Below, piece after piece: positions 1 through 11,976 of a stretch of DNA of 52,500 nt. The number at the start of each line of letters is the position of its first letter. Position 1 is the stretch's first letter. Origin of the DNA: Bigelowiella natans CCMP2755 (Eukaryota; Cercozoa; Chlorarachniophyceae). The notes under the pieces were generated by a model. It was not told where the DNA came from and did not search any database. It worked only from the letters and a program-made list of their open reading frames with translations. The translations under genes and the position numbers were made by a program. The DNA is taken from contig ADNK01001076.1 of the NCBI GenBank assembly GCA_000320545.1, positions 52,501 through 105,000 on the forward strand. The letters run 5' to 3'.

Positions 1-124
1 GAAACATATGAAACATACTTATAGAATAATGAAAGGAAGATATTGACGATATTCTCCTTTTATGATTGCATTTTGCTTTGGATATGCACATCTAATTATT
101 GAAGTTGTATTAGCAGTGTCGTAG

Positions 125-289
125 TCCAACCTAACATTTTCCAACGCTTCATTTCCACCACTGAGCTATAAACATCTCGGATTTCCAAAAGATGAACTCT
201 GGAGTCTCGACGTATGTGGTGATCTAAATGTGGACGAAGTTGACGGCTGCGTTTGGGATGATTTCTCGGACGGAAACCGCACTATCTAG
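125..289 (+). CDS. 3' terminal exon of an unrecognised gene (partial)
   Basis: An open frame runs from a possible acceptor (TCGTAG, ending at 124) to a TAG stop at 287-289. It reads as an acidic tail with motifs such as FPKDELWSLD and VDEVDGCVWDD, ending SDGNRTI. Amino-acid composition looks coding, with Trp and Asp rich and no low complexity. The rest of the gene would lie left of the window. No family was recognised. The call rests only on the open frame and plausible splice site, so it could be a chance ORF. Confidence 0.4.
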   Translation, partial: SNLTFSNASFPPLSYKHLGFPKDELWSLDVCGDLNVDEVDGCVWDDFSDGNRTI

Positions 290-1385
290 GTAATAATCGG
301 GGAGAAGTTGCCTCCATTTGAACATAAATTGTTGAAACAAGAACTTCGTTTACTCCTGAATATCAGATGGGAATTACATACAAATTACTTTTCCTGTTAA
401 GATCAGACAACAGAAAGTGTATGGATACAATACCAACGAACCTTTGAACAACGGGACGTAACATAGACTGGTCATCTATTTTGCATCGAAATTTCACCGG
501 GCTCTAATAATTGATTTAGAAATTTGGGTTATGGAAGCAATTCTCTCTGCAAATGTGACTTGAGGTTTCACCATTTTTGGAATTCTCTGTGAAGCTACGA
601 GCTGTAGCTCTTTGAATAGACCAGGTGAAGGCCGGAAGGGGACAATGTACTGACAAAAAGTTGACAGGTTATCTTATCTCAACTTCTCGTGCACTAGAAA
701 CAATTTTTACACAATGTACCCTTCTTCTGAAGGTCTTTCGTTTGATTAAAAGAGTGTCATCGACGGATTTGTTTTCGCGCCCATGTTGTAAGGCTACAGA
801 TTTCGAGCAAAAGGATTTCTTGTGAATCATCCTCTGACAACTGAATCCAACCTTCGTTACAAACGAGTCCAAATCGAATTCGGCTGCTCCTTTATTGTCA
901 TCCCTTTTCAGCTTCTGCTTTTTTTCCAAGCTCTCCATGATCCTCCACAGTGAACCCCCCTCCTTTCTTTTTATTTCTCCTTTCCGGGGTATTATTTCTC
1001 CTTGCCCTCGGAAGAAAAGGTGAAAATTAGGTATTTTCAGCAATATTTATCGAAAGGTGGTTTTGGCGCCAAAACGAGAAATTGACAAGTTGTTTTGGGA
1101 ATGAAGTGATTTCAGATATTAAGACATCCAACTTTACGTGTCGTCTTACAATTTTTCTCTCTTCTGCGGTCTGTTGAATACTTTGAACAGAAGGTAGTTT
1201 TCAAAGATCCTCTGTATTTAATTGTAGAATCACACCGGCGGAGACCAAAAACTTAATAAATGCAGAATGAAGAAATTGTGTAAAAATATTCCAATTTCAG
1301 CGGCTCAACTGCTCAACCTCTTTTCCCGCGCTTTTCCCGCGCTTCTGGAAACATTTAAAAGCGGGTATTAACGGGGTTTAAGGTT
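290..1385. other. Gene-poor stretch with one weak minus-strand candidate
   Basis: No gene was recognised. On the minus strand an open frame at 669-1043 contains an ATG near 938 followed by a lysine-rich, coding-looking stretch (MESLEKKQKLKRDD, then FDLDSFVTK). It could be a small gene or a first exon, but no convincing splice partner was found. The rest is AT-rich sequence without repeats or recognisable RNA genes. Confidence 0.3.
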
Positions 1386-2272
1386 CTCGCTCGAACAGAC
1401 AAGCTTTGGGTGCTCCCCACACATAGTACGATCCCGCAGGGAGATCGCGGAAATGGTAGATTGACAAGCGACTTGAAATTGCTTGGGCGCATTTGAGACA
1501 ATTGTGATTTTGGATGTATTTAGGCTGAAGCTAAATCTGAGGCCAAAAGAAAGGTGCTATGCTCACTGGAGCAACACCTCGCAGAAAAGTCTTTCGGGGA
1601 AAACCTCGCAAAGAGTAAGTATTATTTTTACGTGTCAGTTTGAGAAGAGTAGAATGAACTTAATTTATCCGCCAAAAAAAGGCCTATCAGAAACAGCGCG
1701 TGGGCAGGGAGGGTCAATAATATCTGATCAAATATTGGAAGATACAATATCAGGTGCAATCTTTACATCAGTAGCGAGGGATCTTTGGATTAAGATCACG
1801 TTGAGCCATTTGTAATCCCAGTTGAATTTGATATCCTACTACAGCTCTGATTAAGCTACTCCCAGAGGAACTACGAAAGGATCTGCCCGCACCTGACAGA
1901 GTATCCAACATGACAATAGTTCTTCCTTTAGTTTTAAGGAAATTCTCGTTCACCCCCCTTTCTCTACTGCATACAAATAGGATTTCATACAAGGTGCACT
2001 TAGTCCAATGAAGCAAAAGCGGCCTAGGTTTTACAATCATATACATGTACTTCGTATCGTTATATAAACCTGTTTCGATATCCAGGGAAGGATGCTGGCA
2101 AGTAGATGATGTAGTAGAACTGGTGCAGGTAATGCTTAAGCTTAGATTTTATCTCTCAACTATCTAACCTGTCATATTGCTATACGATTAGGTGGTTTTG
2201 ATATCATTGGCAGCTGCTGTAGATAAATTTAGAGAAATAGGAGGATATGTTGTGGACGCAACAAAGCTCTAG
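1386..2272 (+). CDS. Small spliced gene, unknown alpha-helical protein
   Basis: Five coding exons can be chained: about 1386-1455, 1524-1614, 1691-1753, one starting at 1845, and a last exon 2192-2272 ending in TAG. The first joins match in phase. Exon 2 reads AEAKSEAKRKVLCSLEQHLAEKSFGENL, exon 3 joins as KKTARGQGGSIISDQILEDT, and exon 4 gives ALIKLLPEELRKDLPAPDRV. A probable further exon near 2083-2127 (WQVDDVVELVQ) precedes the final VVLISLAAAVDKF. The join between the exon at 1845 and the one near 2083 was not resolved in phase, and neither was the true start. The product is Lys/Glu rich and probably helical. No family was recognised. Confidence 0.55.
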
Positions 2273-2279
2273 TGATGCG

Positions 2280-2930
2280 ACATGGTATCTAGTAGACTAG
2301 CAGAGCATTAGCATTTGTATGTTGCTTACAGAGCGCTGCAATCGTTGGCTGACATCGTTGACACTGCGATGCATAGCTAGATTAACTAGATTAGGATGAC
2401 CATTGAAAAAATTTGATCATGTCATCACGAGAGCCGTCTCACACATCCATCTCTAGTAGCTCCATGTTAGGCGTACGACGTACATGCCTATAGATGCACA
2501 TGCATCGTCACATGTACAGCATTTGCATGACACATGATCGATGCGCGTTCGATTTATAGATTCACTGTCTAGCTATAAGGCATGGTACGCGATACGCGGT
2601 ATGCAGCCGGCGTCGTAGGCACGTGAAACACAAGCAGCCTAGCGACTTCTGCGCGCGCTGTACGTGATGAGCTTCGCATGCGCTCGGAACACTGCATGCA
2701 CTAGCTAGTGCATGCTAGCCAGCGCGTACATGTCACGACTAAGCCTTGCGCAAATGGCTGCGTCCAACTGCACCACGTGCTCATGTCCTTCGTTCAAACA
2801 TAGATCGAGCCTACCTAGCTATGTATTTGGCGTGAAGAAAAAACATGTAATGGCTCAGTCGACAAACGCAATGTCACACAGAGATCGGGCGACGTGCAAC
2901 TAGTTACACAAGGTACATCGTTTCTGAATT
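2280..2930. repeat. CTAG/GCATGC-rich palindromic island 1 (convergent gap)
   Basis: This non-coding block has unusual word use: many CTAG, GCTAGC, TGCATG and GCATGC words and a higher GC content than the flanking AT-rich DNA. It fills the 3'-3' gap between the + gene ending at 2272 and the - gene ending at 3005. No ORF here reads as protein. The same composition recurs in the other islands at 8.5, 22, 26.6, 37 and 44.6 kb. Confidence 0.65.
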
Positions 2931-3004
2931 AGATAAATGCCTTGTGTATAATCATAAGTATATTCGTCTAACATGTAGATTTCAGAGAGTATATATTTTG
3001 TAGT

Positions 3005-5373
3005 CTAGTTTTGCTGTTCAGTATCCTCTTGAGCTTCCTGAAGTCCAGTCCAGTATGCTTTATGGTCAACAATCGTTTCAGCCCAGCTGTAGAGGTCATC
3101 CTGCATTGTTTTATAAATGTACATTAGCTCGCATCATCTGCAATTGACGGCAGAACCATTTTGTTACCTTTGCATCAGGTAGACGCTTGAAGGTCACCAC
3201 TTTCCGGTTCGAAAGGTTCAAGATTAATTTGTTACCTGAGAAGAAGAATTTCTTGAAATATAATTTTGGGACTGACTCAAATGATGTCTACCAAATTTAG
3301 CAACTCGCGCATCAATGATATTGGATAGCGGTATAACTGCAGTTTCCGAATTGAGCTTTGATCTTTCACCATCCTTGTTGATTTGGGTATCGAAATCCTC
3401 TAGGGCTTCGTAGTCCAACTTCATCGAAGAATAGTATAGGGCAAATTTGTGCAAGCATACCCACTTCTTCTTGTCTCCGCCGAAACTGAACCATAGACTA
3501 CTATGAGATCACAACTTTATATCTGAAGGAGAACTCACTAACCCTGGGTTTTTCTTGAGGAACATGGCAGGTGCAATCTTAGGGAGATCAGAAATTCCAC
3601 GCATGATGGGCTCATTCTCTCCACGGAATTGCACAGGAATCTTGCCTGTTTGTTGAACATTTAAGAATCAAATAGAAGAGAGAACGACGCTATTACATGT
3701 ACCTTCATATTTCATAGAAGCACGACGATTCACCAAATTCTGGGAAGACGGCAGAATTTCATCCTCCTGAGGAAATTAACTTTTAGAACAATGTGAAATA
3801 AGTTCGTGAAGGATTGTCATTACGTTGGCTTCGTCTGGGATTAAAAACTCAATATCCATCCACCGAAGACTTTCAAGCTGCTCCTGTAGAATATTATCAT
3901 GCATCCTTTAAGAAATAGAAAACCCTAAGCAGATCTCCCCTCTTCTCTATTCCTCGTTTTGCTCCAAGTGTTTTAGTGGTTGAGATGGATGTCAGAATTT
4001 ATATACCACAATATGTACCTTAGAAATCCTACTTTCCATGCCAGAAGCTTTTGCCTGCTCATATTGCTTGATAGCTTCTTTAAATTGGCGGGTGTGTCTC
4101 ATAACGATCTTCTGGACAATCTTTGTACGCTGTTGTCATTGTAAATTTTTAATTAGTTCTCGACAATTTAATCTGATCTTGTGAAAACATGGACCTACCT
4201 CATTGCCAAAATCATCTTGAACTTCATGTTCCGAGATATTGTGTCCTGCTACCTTATCAATGATCCATCCAACTTCCACTCCTTTCTCTGCAAAAAAGGA
4301 ATAAATTATATGAGTAAAATTTGGCATGTAGGCAACTTGCTGGTTCGAATGAAGAATCTACCGTTTGCTTGTCCGTGCTGGCTAATCTGGATGACATGAA
4401 CAAGAAGAGATGCTTCATTGTGAGAAATCACGAAACCCATCTTGTGGCTCAAATCAAAATGGAGGACTTTATGGCGACCACCCTAATTGGCAGAGTTATG
4501 TAAGCTTGTGAAATATTTAATCATGAATTATCAGAAACTTACTCGATCGCTTACAACAGTTTTTTCGTCTTCCATCTCAGCAGGTATTGCATCATCCTCG
4601 TCATCATCAGGTGCAATGACAGTCTGTGCAATCTCAGTAGGGGCCATCTGATCCATTTTCGGAGTGGGCTAATTTCAAGTTGGAAGTTTTCATTACTGAG
4701 TATTAATGATTGAAGTATGGTGGAAATATCAGCAATTCCGCTGCCACTGAAGTGCACTTGCTAAATAGTAAAAATTCATTTTACCTCAAGAGGACTCGAG
4801 TCAAGAGCAGGCGGAGAAGTTTCCTGAGAAGGCTTTTCTGGCTGCGTCGCTGCTCCGGTAGTTAGTATCGGTGCTGGCATAGAAGATGTATCTTCTTCGA
4901 CGTCAGGTTCATCGAAAATGCTTCTCTAAATAAAATTATGAATACGTGTTTTCTCTTCAGTGCAAATGCGCCTCCCACTCCATTGTCAGGATTGAGTTTA
5001 TGTTACCGGTTTTGTTCCATTCTTCTTCTTCTTCTCCCTCTCCATTTCGATCTTCCTCAAGGAGAGATCCATTACGGTGTTATCCATTGTTTCTCTTTTC
5101 TCAGGAGTATCTTTAGTTTCGTCCTAATAGCGAAAAATACGCAGTCAGTACATTGTGTTCACAATAGACTTATATTTGTGACCGGTAGGCCAACACTGTA
5201 GTGTTCATCGTTGCCCTTGGTATTGAGGTCTTCTGATTCTGCCCGCAGTGTAAATAAATTAGACCATTTTGATTTTAAACTAATTTCGATGATTGTAGAA
5301 GAGTACCTTCATCATTCACGATGGGCATTGGGAGAGGCGCGCGGCCAGCACAGCAGCCGAAAATGGCGAACAT
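3005..5373 (-). CDS. PDZ-like and PH-like domain protein, unknown function
   Basis: Fourteen exons join in phase to 467 codons (466 residues). They are 5373-5307, 5238-5195, 5123-5007, 4925-4785, 4668-4543, 4482-4362, 4287-4199, 4129-4019, 3883-3824, 3766-3703, 3645-3543, 3485-3292, 3235-3168 and 3100-3005. The start reads MFAIFGCC. Residues 1-165 are an acidic, Pro/Ser-rich disordered region. Residues 166-235 resemble a PDZ fold (MGFVIS, VHVIQISQHGQANEKGVEVGWIIDKVAG). A helical linker (FKEAIKQYEQAKASG) follows. From about residue 315 to the end the pattern is PH-like: a KKWVCLHKFALYYSS strand pair, then a C-terminal helix DDLYSWAETIVDHKAYW with the expected Trp. Partners and lipid specificity are unknown. 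The domain calls are by pattern only. Confidence 0.75.
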
Positions 5374-5420
5374 CGTCAAATAAATTTAAACTAATATATT
5401 CTTCGTCGTTTTCAAAAACA

Positions 5421-6584
5421 CTAAGCTGATGCGGCCCCTCCAATGACACGCTCTATCTTCTTGATCCACAAAAAGCTCGGTAAGAATGCGGTGTCCTGTG
5501 GTTGACTTTCAATAGTATCTATCTCATAGGATCTTCAAGCAGGAATATCAAAAGACGACAAAGAAAAATGTACTTTAACTATACATCTACGACATGACTA
5601 AATTCAGTTATCACTGCTTTAATCTGGGTTTTACCTGTTTTCTGAAGTTTCAGGATAATGAAAATTAGTCTGAAATCTATCAGCTTCCCTTATCCCAAAG
5701 TCATCTTCATATATGTCCTGTTTTCGGGTAATTGTCATGTCTTTTACATTTTTACCCATTCGTTTTTAGAATAATGTGAAATAGATCTAGATCTGCTAGA
5801 GACAAGAACTTCAACAGACGTTACGCTGGTGTAGAGGTTGACCAAATTTTGCAAGTTCACCTTGGTCTTGTCTCTTTCCCCGGATTGTCTATTATTTTTA
5901 CCATGCGACAATTTTTTTTTTAGATGCAAAAAAACTAGAAAACAATGTCTTCATGCATGAACGTCATCCCTATTCGCTATAATTCAGTGAACTTTCTCAT
6001 TCCATGGCATTCGAGGACTACTAATTCAGCTTCACCTATGACGCATCATCGTAAGCAATCTGATTTATCATAATATTCATAATATTATTATTCCTTGAGT
6101 GAGTACTTCTCAGAAATTCATCTTGAACGTAGTAAATAATTTCCGCTTAAATGCTAATAAGTTGGCGCAAAATATCATATCAGTGATAACAACCTGAAGT
6201 AGTTTAGTGTTTATTTCTTTAATGTGAGTAATTAATTCATGCGGGATTTGACCTAAAAATGATGACATAAAACATTTGCAGCTTGCAGAATTTAATTCTT
6301 CCTCCCCTGAAGGTTTGGCCAGACGTCGGCAGACCTTTTCCACGGAAGGTATTTAGACGAACTATTTAGAATGGAGAAATAGGAGCTTACCTTCGTTGTC
6401 ATCTTCCCGAAAACTCTTTTGGGGCGTTGTAAATTCTCCTATGGGAAGCATGCAGCGAATATCATCATAATTAACATTGAGCAGAATGGTTCTGTCGGTG
6501 AAACCAGTCATATGCAGTCATGTCTTTCTTCTACTCTTTTGTGCTCAACGATCTCGATATTGTTCGAATAGACTTATCTTCCAT
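5421..6584 (-). CDS. Unrecognised spliced gene, tandem and nearly abutting the PDZ/PH gene
   Basis: Phase-matched exons include 6619-6535 (first in-frame ATG at 6584), 6491-6391, 6361-6253 and a last exon 5518-5421. The last exon ends PSFLWIKKIERVIGGAASA and a TAG. Readable segments are TILLNVNYDDIRCMLPIGEF, TPQKSFREDDNEV and GKGLPTSGQTFRGGRIKF. Two middle segments (GEAELVVLECHGMRK near 6020, and NLQNLVNLYTSVTSVEVLV near 5850-5800) look coding but were not joined in phase. The stop lies 47 bp before the ATG of the next gene on the same strand. The 5' side faces the + gene at 6733 across about 150 bp. No family was recognised. The start is uncertain because the first exon is open upstream of the ATG. 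Confidence 0.5.
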
Positions 6585-6732
6585 GGGGATCACGACATCA
6601 TCGACCTCATCGTATTCAACTGCCACGAACAAAGACCATTATGATTGTAAGGTGGTGCAAGCAACCGAGAAAAAAATGCTTCAAAGATTTTTGCCTTCGA
6701 TTTGAGTATTTGTACATTTATTCAAGGTCAAG

Positions 6733-8428
6733 ATGGTGCTTCTAGGTGGTCAAAACGTTGGGACATCTGCAATGGTATGCACAAATACAAAGTGCTTTAC
6801 ATAATCTAATTTTTTTGGCACATTTGCAGGTGAAGGATTTTTGGGATGAGCAGCAGCAGTATCAGGTTTTTATCCGCGTAGTTTTATCTATATTTTGGAA
6901 AGCTAACTGAATTATTCTGCCACGCGATAGACGTATGTTTCGTTTGAGTTCGCTGCTGGGGGGGTCGAAGTCAACATTAAGACGGTGACAACGCGAAGTA
7001 ACCCTCTAAGTTTTCAAGTAAGCAATGGTTATTTTGACTACTCAGCTCGATTTTCGGGGCAAGCGCGTGAGAACTGAACTCGCAGATAACGCAGGGTTGA
7101 TCGAAGGAAGCTTTTCGCAAGTTTCAACCCCAATCTCATTGCTGATTTGACTTACACAGGCGCATATTACCTTCTGATCCACTAGCTGAAGCAATATATG
7201 ACAATGCTAATGCGGTAGCACAGCCTGTTCTTTGTCACGAATCATTCGTCAGAGTCAATGTTTCAGGTTCTAATATGCTATTCACACCGAAAGCGCTCTA
7301 GTTTCGACCAGGCGAAAAAGTGGCTTGAACACACCCATAGATATGCTATGAAGGTACTTCTCGCTCATGCACACGTTATATAGCAGTCATTGTTCTATTA
7401 TACCTCTCAGAAGCGAAAGAGGCTGCAAGGTGTCAAAATCACACCGGATTCCTACTCCGTAAAACCCCAAGGGCGAGGAAGTAGATCCCCGGAAAGTCTA
7501 GGGACATCTCATGAAAGTTCCTCTCGATTAAGAAGAAGTGCTAATTCCAGTTTCCGACATTCAAAACGGGCGATAATACCTTCACTGCCGCCAACACAAA
7601 CCCCACACCCACTCCATTCGTCGTCGTCAACATTTACTTCGAATGCTGATTGGTGGCCTGATCGTGTGTTTGTAGTAGCAACGGGTAATTTACGATCTAA
7701 AACAAATCCAGTCTTCATTCCACCAATTTATGAGTGTGTACGATGCACATTTATCAGATCACTCATCAGAAGAAGAAGAAGAAGAAGAAGAAGAAGAAGA
7801 AGAAGAGACTGGTGATGAAAAAGCTAGTAGGGGTGCTAATAGAACAAGCAACGAGATTGCGGTCACTGGGACTAGCACCAAAGCAGCAGCAGATGCTGCT
7901 ATTGCAGATTCGTCGGAGTTGCTGGGGATAAATTACTTAGAAAATGGGCTCACCCAAAAGCAAGTCACCGTTGAACTTGAGAGGTAGTACTTTGGACGAG
8001 TATTTCCAAGAATGTTTGCTATTATGTTAAAATCTTCCACAACCCGTTTTTCTATTGTTGCATCTCAGTGTTCAGCACGAGGTATGGAATGTGCCCGAAA
8101 TATCAACGCTATGCGTGTCTTACCTGCCACGGGATTCACAGCGAAGGTCGCCACCAGATTTGTACCATTATTTCTTATACTAAATATATGCGTTTTCTAG
8201 GATCGGAGTCACAACAGGCAAAGCACTAGCATTAGCTTATAAAGCAAACTTCGCAGAGGTTGTTTGAAAGCAGTCACTTTTGTTGCGTGAGAATACAACA
8301 TTGGTTACAATTGACTACGGTTTCAGGTGAAGCTCGAGGACGCTAGAGGAGTCGCGAAAGTTTTTGTAGATCTTATTGATTCGACAATAATTCAAGAGTC
8401 AGAATCGTCTAAAGAAAGGAAAAGATAA
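6733..8428 (+). CDS. Unrecognised acidic protein with poly-Glu tract
   Basis: The ATG at 6733 begins MVLLGGQNVGTSAM. Exons 6733-6774, 6830-6865, 6931-7017 and 7046-7116 join cleanly. The next exon starts at 7160 after an intron with donor GCAAGT, a GC-AG intron; no GT donor keeps the frame. Later exons begin near 7384 (QSLFYYTSQKRKRLQG) and 7727, where a run of GAA codons encodes about 13 Glu. The gene ends with KLEDARGVAKVFVDLIDST and TAA at 8426-8428. The join near 7250-7310 is tentative. The middle is Ser/Pro/Arg rich and probably disordered. No known domain was recognised. It is divergent with the - gene starting near 6584. Confidence 0.6.
7768..7807. repeat. (GAA)n microsatellite encoding poly-Glu
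   Basis: About 13 GAA units lie inside an exon of the 6733-8428 gene and encode a Glu run in the used frame. The other frames would give poly-Lys or poly-Arg. Confidence 0.85.
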
Positions 8429-8509
8429 CACTTAAAGTGTGCTATGCGAAGGATACATTAAAGAAGCAGAAGTATTGTTCAAAAATTCATTTTTAGATTC
8501 CCAAGACTG

Positions 8510-9380
8510 GTGTTGTCAAGGCTAGTACAAGCACAATGCAATATCGATCGACGAATGAATGGTCCATGCTGAGCCACACTAGCACACACGACAACAAATT
8601 TGTGCATCGCAATAATGCAAGCGTCGGTCGACAGACGAAGCAATTATTGCCATGCTATGCAGTGTATAGGTATGGGATTTCATTTAATATTTCGGTGACG
8701 ACGCCTGCGACGTCATGTTATATTGTTCAATGTCCACCCCGCCTAGCTAGCATGTAGCGTGACGCAGGCTATAGCAGGTGTAACGTGCTCGATTACACTA
8801 GTACAATGCTAGAATGCGCAGCATATTCAGATGTAGCAATAGTAGCCATGCTAGCATGTCAGATGTGTATACACATCTAGATTGATAAACAATTGTATAA
8901 ACTAGTGGTTACCCACACCATCTGTCTACTGTCTATGCTACTACTCATAGCAAGCTATCGCATCTATACGCAATGTAACGCAAGCACAACTAGACAACCC
9001 CGCTTCGACTCATGCACACACTCACATCTTTAGACATGTGTAGATCTCTAGATCTAGCTAGCTAGAGATCTAGAGATAGCTAGATAGATGCGATGCAGTT
9101 AATTATGTAGACAGATCCAGAGCTGATCGACAGTGCTAGAGTGCCATTCTAGCTAGCCTCTAGGGCCGGCTCTAGCAAGCTAGTGCTGGCATAAACTAGA
9201 TAAGACTGCATGCTCGGTGCACGGGCGAGCTCTAGAGCTGTCAGTGCATGTTGCGCTACACAACTAGTAGCACTCGCTAATATGGGTGCACGTTCATGCT
9301 TTGCTATGATATCGCATGATATACATATCATTTGCTGTGCTGCTATTATGTAACAATGAAGCGTATACCATCTAGAGTTT
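8510..9380. repeat. CTAG/GCATGC-rich palindromic island 2 (convergent gap)
   Basis: This region is dense in CTAG and GCTAGC words, with nested palindromes around 9040-9090 (AGATCTAGCTAGCTAGAGAT type) and frequent ATGCTAG or GCATGC. It fills the 3'-3' gap between the + gene ending at 8428 and uS15 (-), whose stop is at 9428. Open frames here (for example 8536-8757) have no coding character. Confidence 0.65.
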
Positions 9381-9427
9381 AAGCTGAGGACTCATAAAAA
9401 TTAAGATTTTTATACAATACACTCCAC

Positions 9428-10292
9428 CTAGAAAGCTTGACCCATAGGACGATTTGTTTTAGTTTTGATTCTTCTTGGTGCCTTTTTGTCCATAGCAATA
9501 AGAGTAGGCTTTGGAGGAAGACGAGCGCGGATTCCAAGACGCATGACAACATCCCGGAACTTTGTAGGATTTCGTTTGTAAAGGTCTACAAGGTTTTTCC
9601 GCCGTTGCTGAATTGCAATGACAAGACCGCGTCTAGTCGAATAGTCCTTGCGGTTTGTTGCCAGATGCTGGAAGGAAAAACAGTTTGATGAATTTCGGAA
9701 ACGAATTGGGTCAGCGTAAAATTTTATTACCTTTGTTAGGTGATACACCCGTTGAGTAGTTTTTGCAATTTGATACTCTGGAGAGCCTTTGTCATTCTCA
9801 TGACGCATATATTCTGCAAGCATATCCTCCTGAGACTCCGTGGGGGTTTCGCTTAGCAGATCGTCATCAGTAGCAGAGCCTAGCCAATCAGAGCCGGAAA
9901 CATCAACTGGTACCCATTCCGAAGGCGGGCGAAGGGGTTCACGTAGGATAGCAAAAAGACTGTCGTCATCAGTCTTCGACTCAGCGAATAGCTCTTCTGC
10001 TCCTGTGCTTTGCTGGCCCCCTTCCTCAGCGCAAATTCTGTTTTGCCTTTGGGGAGCAGACATACGGCCTATACGTCCAGTCATTTGCGGTGCAAGACGT
10101 GGAGCCTGGATATTAATAAGTTAAATTCAAATTTCGCATATTATCCAGTGAAGGAAACTAACCACAAAAGATCTTGCTGAAGAAGTACGGATCGCAGAGC
10201 CCACTAAAGGACTGAGTATATTGTGAAATCGATTTGAATGAAATGATTATCCGTATATTATACCAAGCTGAAACTCACAAGTTCATGGACAT
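9428..10292 (-). CDS. Organellar ribosomal protein uS15 (bacterial-type S15)
   Basis: It encodes the small-subunit protein that binds 16S-type rRNA in an organelle ribosome. The signature is clear: GSPEYQIAKTTQRVYHLTK joins across a phase-0 intron (about 60 bp, donor GTAATA) to HLATNRKDYSTRRGL. It continues QQRRKNLVDLYKRNP and MRLGIRARLPPK, matching the length of bacterial S15. Two further introns precede it. The reconstructed N-terminus is MSMNFPLVGSAIRTSSARSFV (start at 10292), an Arg/Ser presequence typical of mitochondrial import. Between presequence and S15 domain lie about 95 acidic residues (SESQED type) not found in bacterial S15. Mitochondrion is favoured over plastid by the presequence style, but this is inference. 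Confidence 0.9.
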
Positions 10293-10416
10293 AAAAAATC
10301 GTCATGCAATATTGGGCAAAACACTAAAAGCAAATTGTCCACGTTCAATACATTTCGCTTCCAAACGACGACATACACGTAAATGTAAAAAGTTATTGGT
10401 ACACTCATTCATTGAC

Positions 10417-10437
10417 GCGCGCGCGCGCGCTTGTGTG

Positions 10438-10495
<58 letters not shown>
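10417..10495. repeat. Compound microsatellite (CG)n(TG)n(AG)n
   Basis: CG, then TG, then about 20 AG dinucleotides occur back to back, about 125 bp upstream of the uS15 start codon. Apparent ORFs across it (poly-Glu-Arg or poly-Leu-Ser) are repeat artefacts. Alternating CG/TG tracts can adopt Z-DNA. Confidence 0.9.
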
Positions 10496-10496
<1 letters not shown>

Positions 10497-11976
10497 GAGT
10501 CTGCATTTGCAAGAGAGAAATCAGAGATGGATGCCATATTCGTTAATGAAATTTGGTAATGATCTCGGGAATAAATCAACACTAACCTTTGAAAACATAT
10601 TAATGCTGCAATTAGAAGAGATCCGATAGATACAGCAACGGAGATCATAGACATCCGCGACCTAATTAGTGTGCTCCAGAGTATAAGTTGGTAGGTAAAG
10701 TAGACTGCTAAACTTGTTTACAGTAACATCGTGAGAAAAGCTATCGATTCATCATGCTCCCACCACACGTTATCATTTTCAGTCGAATTAAAGTGCGTAT
10801 AATTCGAACAGTAGCCTTCAGATTGAAATGACAGGTCCGCTATCAAGTAGTCACGTCGACGAGCAGAATGGAATACCCCCTCTCAACGGACAAGCATTAT
10901 TTTGACAATTCAACTGCTATCCACGTTTTCGAAATAAAGCAAAGCATTTTTATTGCTGGAAGTTGATTTAATTCCTGTCTATAAATGCGATGATCAACTA
11001 AGTATGGTACCTGAGGGAGGGGGGGGAGGGGACTTGGAAGGTCTCCATTGGTTTCGGATTTCAGAGTTAATTGGCGCAGATAAATATATCCAAATCGGGA
11101 AGAGGATGACGATTAACAGAAAAGACTTCAAAAAAATATGTCGTATGTTGTGAATGGAAATATTTTTCTTGCCGCATTTGAATGGTATACATGGTAAGCT
11201 GGAGGTCCGCGGTCAGAGAGAACATTTTCAGACATGCAATTACGTTTATCAAACTTTAGAACATCATTTCTGACAGGAATTAGGGCTTTCATGTAATGCG
11301 ACTTCCAGACTTTGGAGACGAACGTGTTTAATAACCTCTCTCTGAATTATTTTTCGTGAAATATTGAGTTGATTTACTGAAACCAAGATCGTAGATTGTC
11401 AGTTTAATGTACACAGGGAGAAACACAGAAAACACAGTAATCCCGGTATCCCGGTATTTAAGCCTACTGCCCGGGCCCTTATTAACTTATTTTATCGGTC
11501 TGTTAAACCCGAGAAAGAAGATTATTGTTCTTTTTTGACAACACGTGCCGAACGAAATCCTTTCCCGCGAATCTAGGATATCTTCCTTTCCCAACGTGCA
11601 GGAGTCTCATATAAAATTTCTTCAAAGGGGAAACATCTTGGAAGACGATAGATTATTTCAGTCGCAATTCAGAAAGGTAAGACCAACCACATTCTGAATT
11701 CTGCAGCGGAGTAAGACCAGGACAGGACAATCATCCAGAGACTTGTGCCTAAAGGTGCCATGACGACATGTAATACAGGAAGTCGTATTAAAAATAACAA
11801 TGACGTTGCGTAGAACATGCAGGTATTGAGCTGCACAGAAGCACCATCTGTTACCTCTCCCCCTCTGCTATCTACATTCTCCTGAGTTATAATTACTCTT
11901 CTTCAGTGAACTCAACAACATATCATCTTCATCGTCGTTGATCCGTAATATCCTGGAGCTGTGGATTTATCCACAG
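10496..11976. other. Divergent intergenic region, possible 5' exon of the Furry gene
   Basis: No independent gene was recognised. An open stretch about 11535-11674 ends in a strong donor (AAAG followed by GTAAGACC) and may be a leader exon of the Furry-family gene. Its phase does not match the first certain exon at 11977. No CTAG island is present. Confidence 0.4.

Noticed and set aside
1380-1450. Possible tRNA-like sequence (GGTTCTCGCTCGAAC near 1382)
   Set aside because: It has a T-loop-like word, but no matching acceptor or anticodon stems could be paired around it, and it reads as part of an exon.
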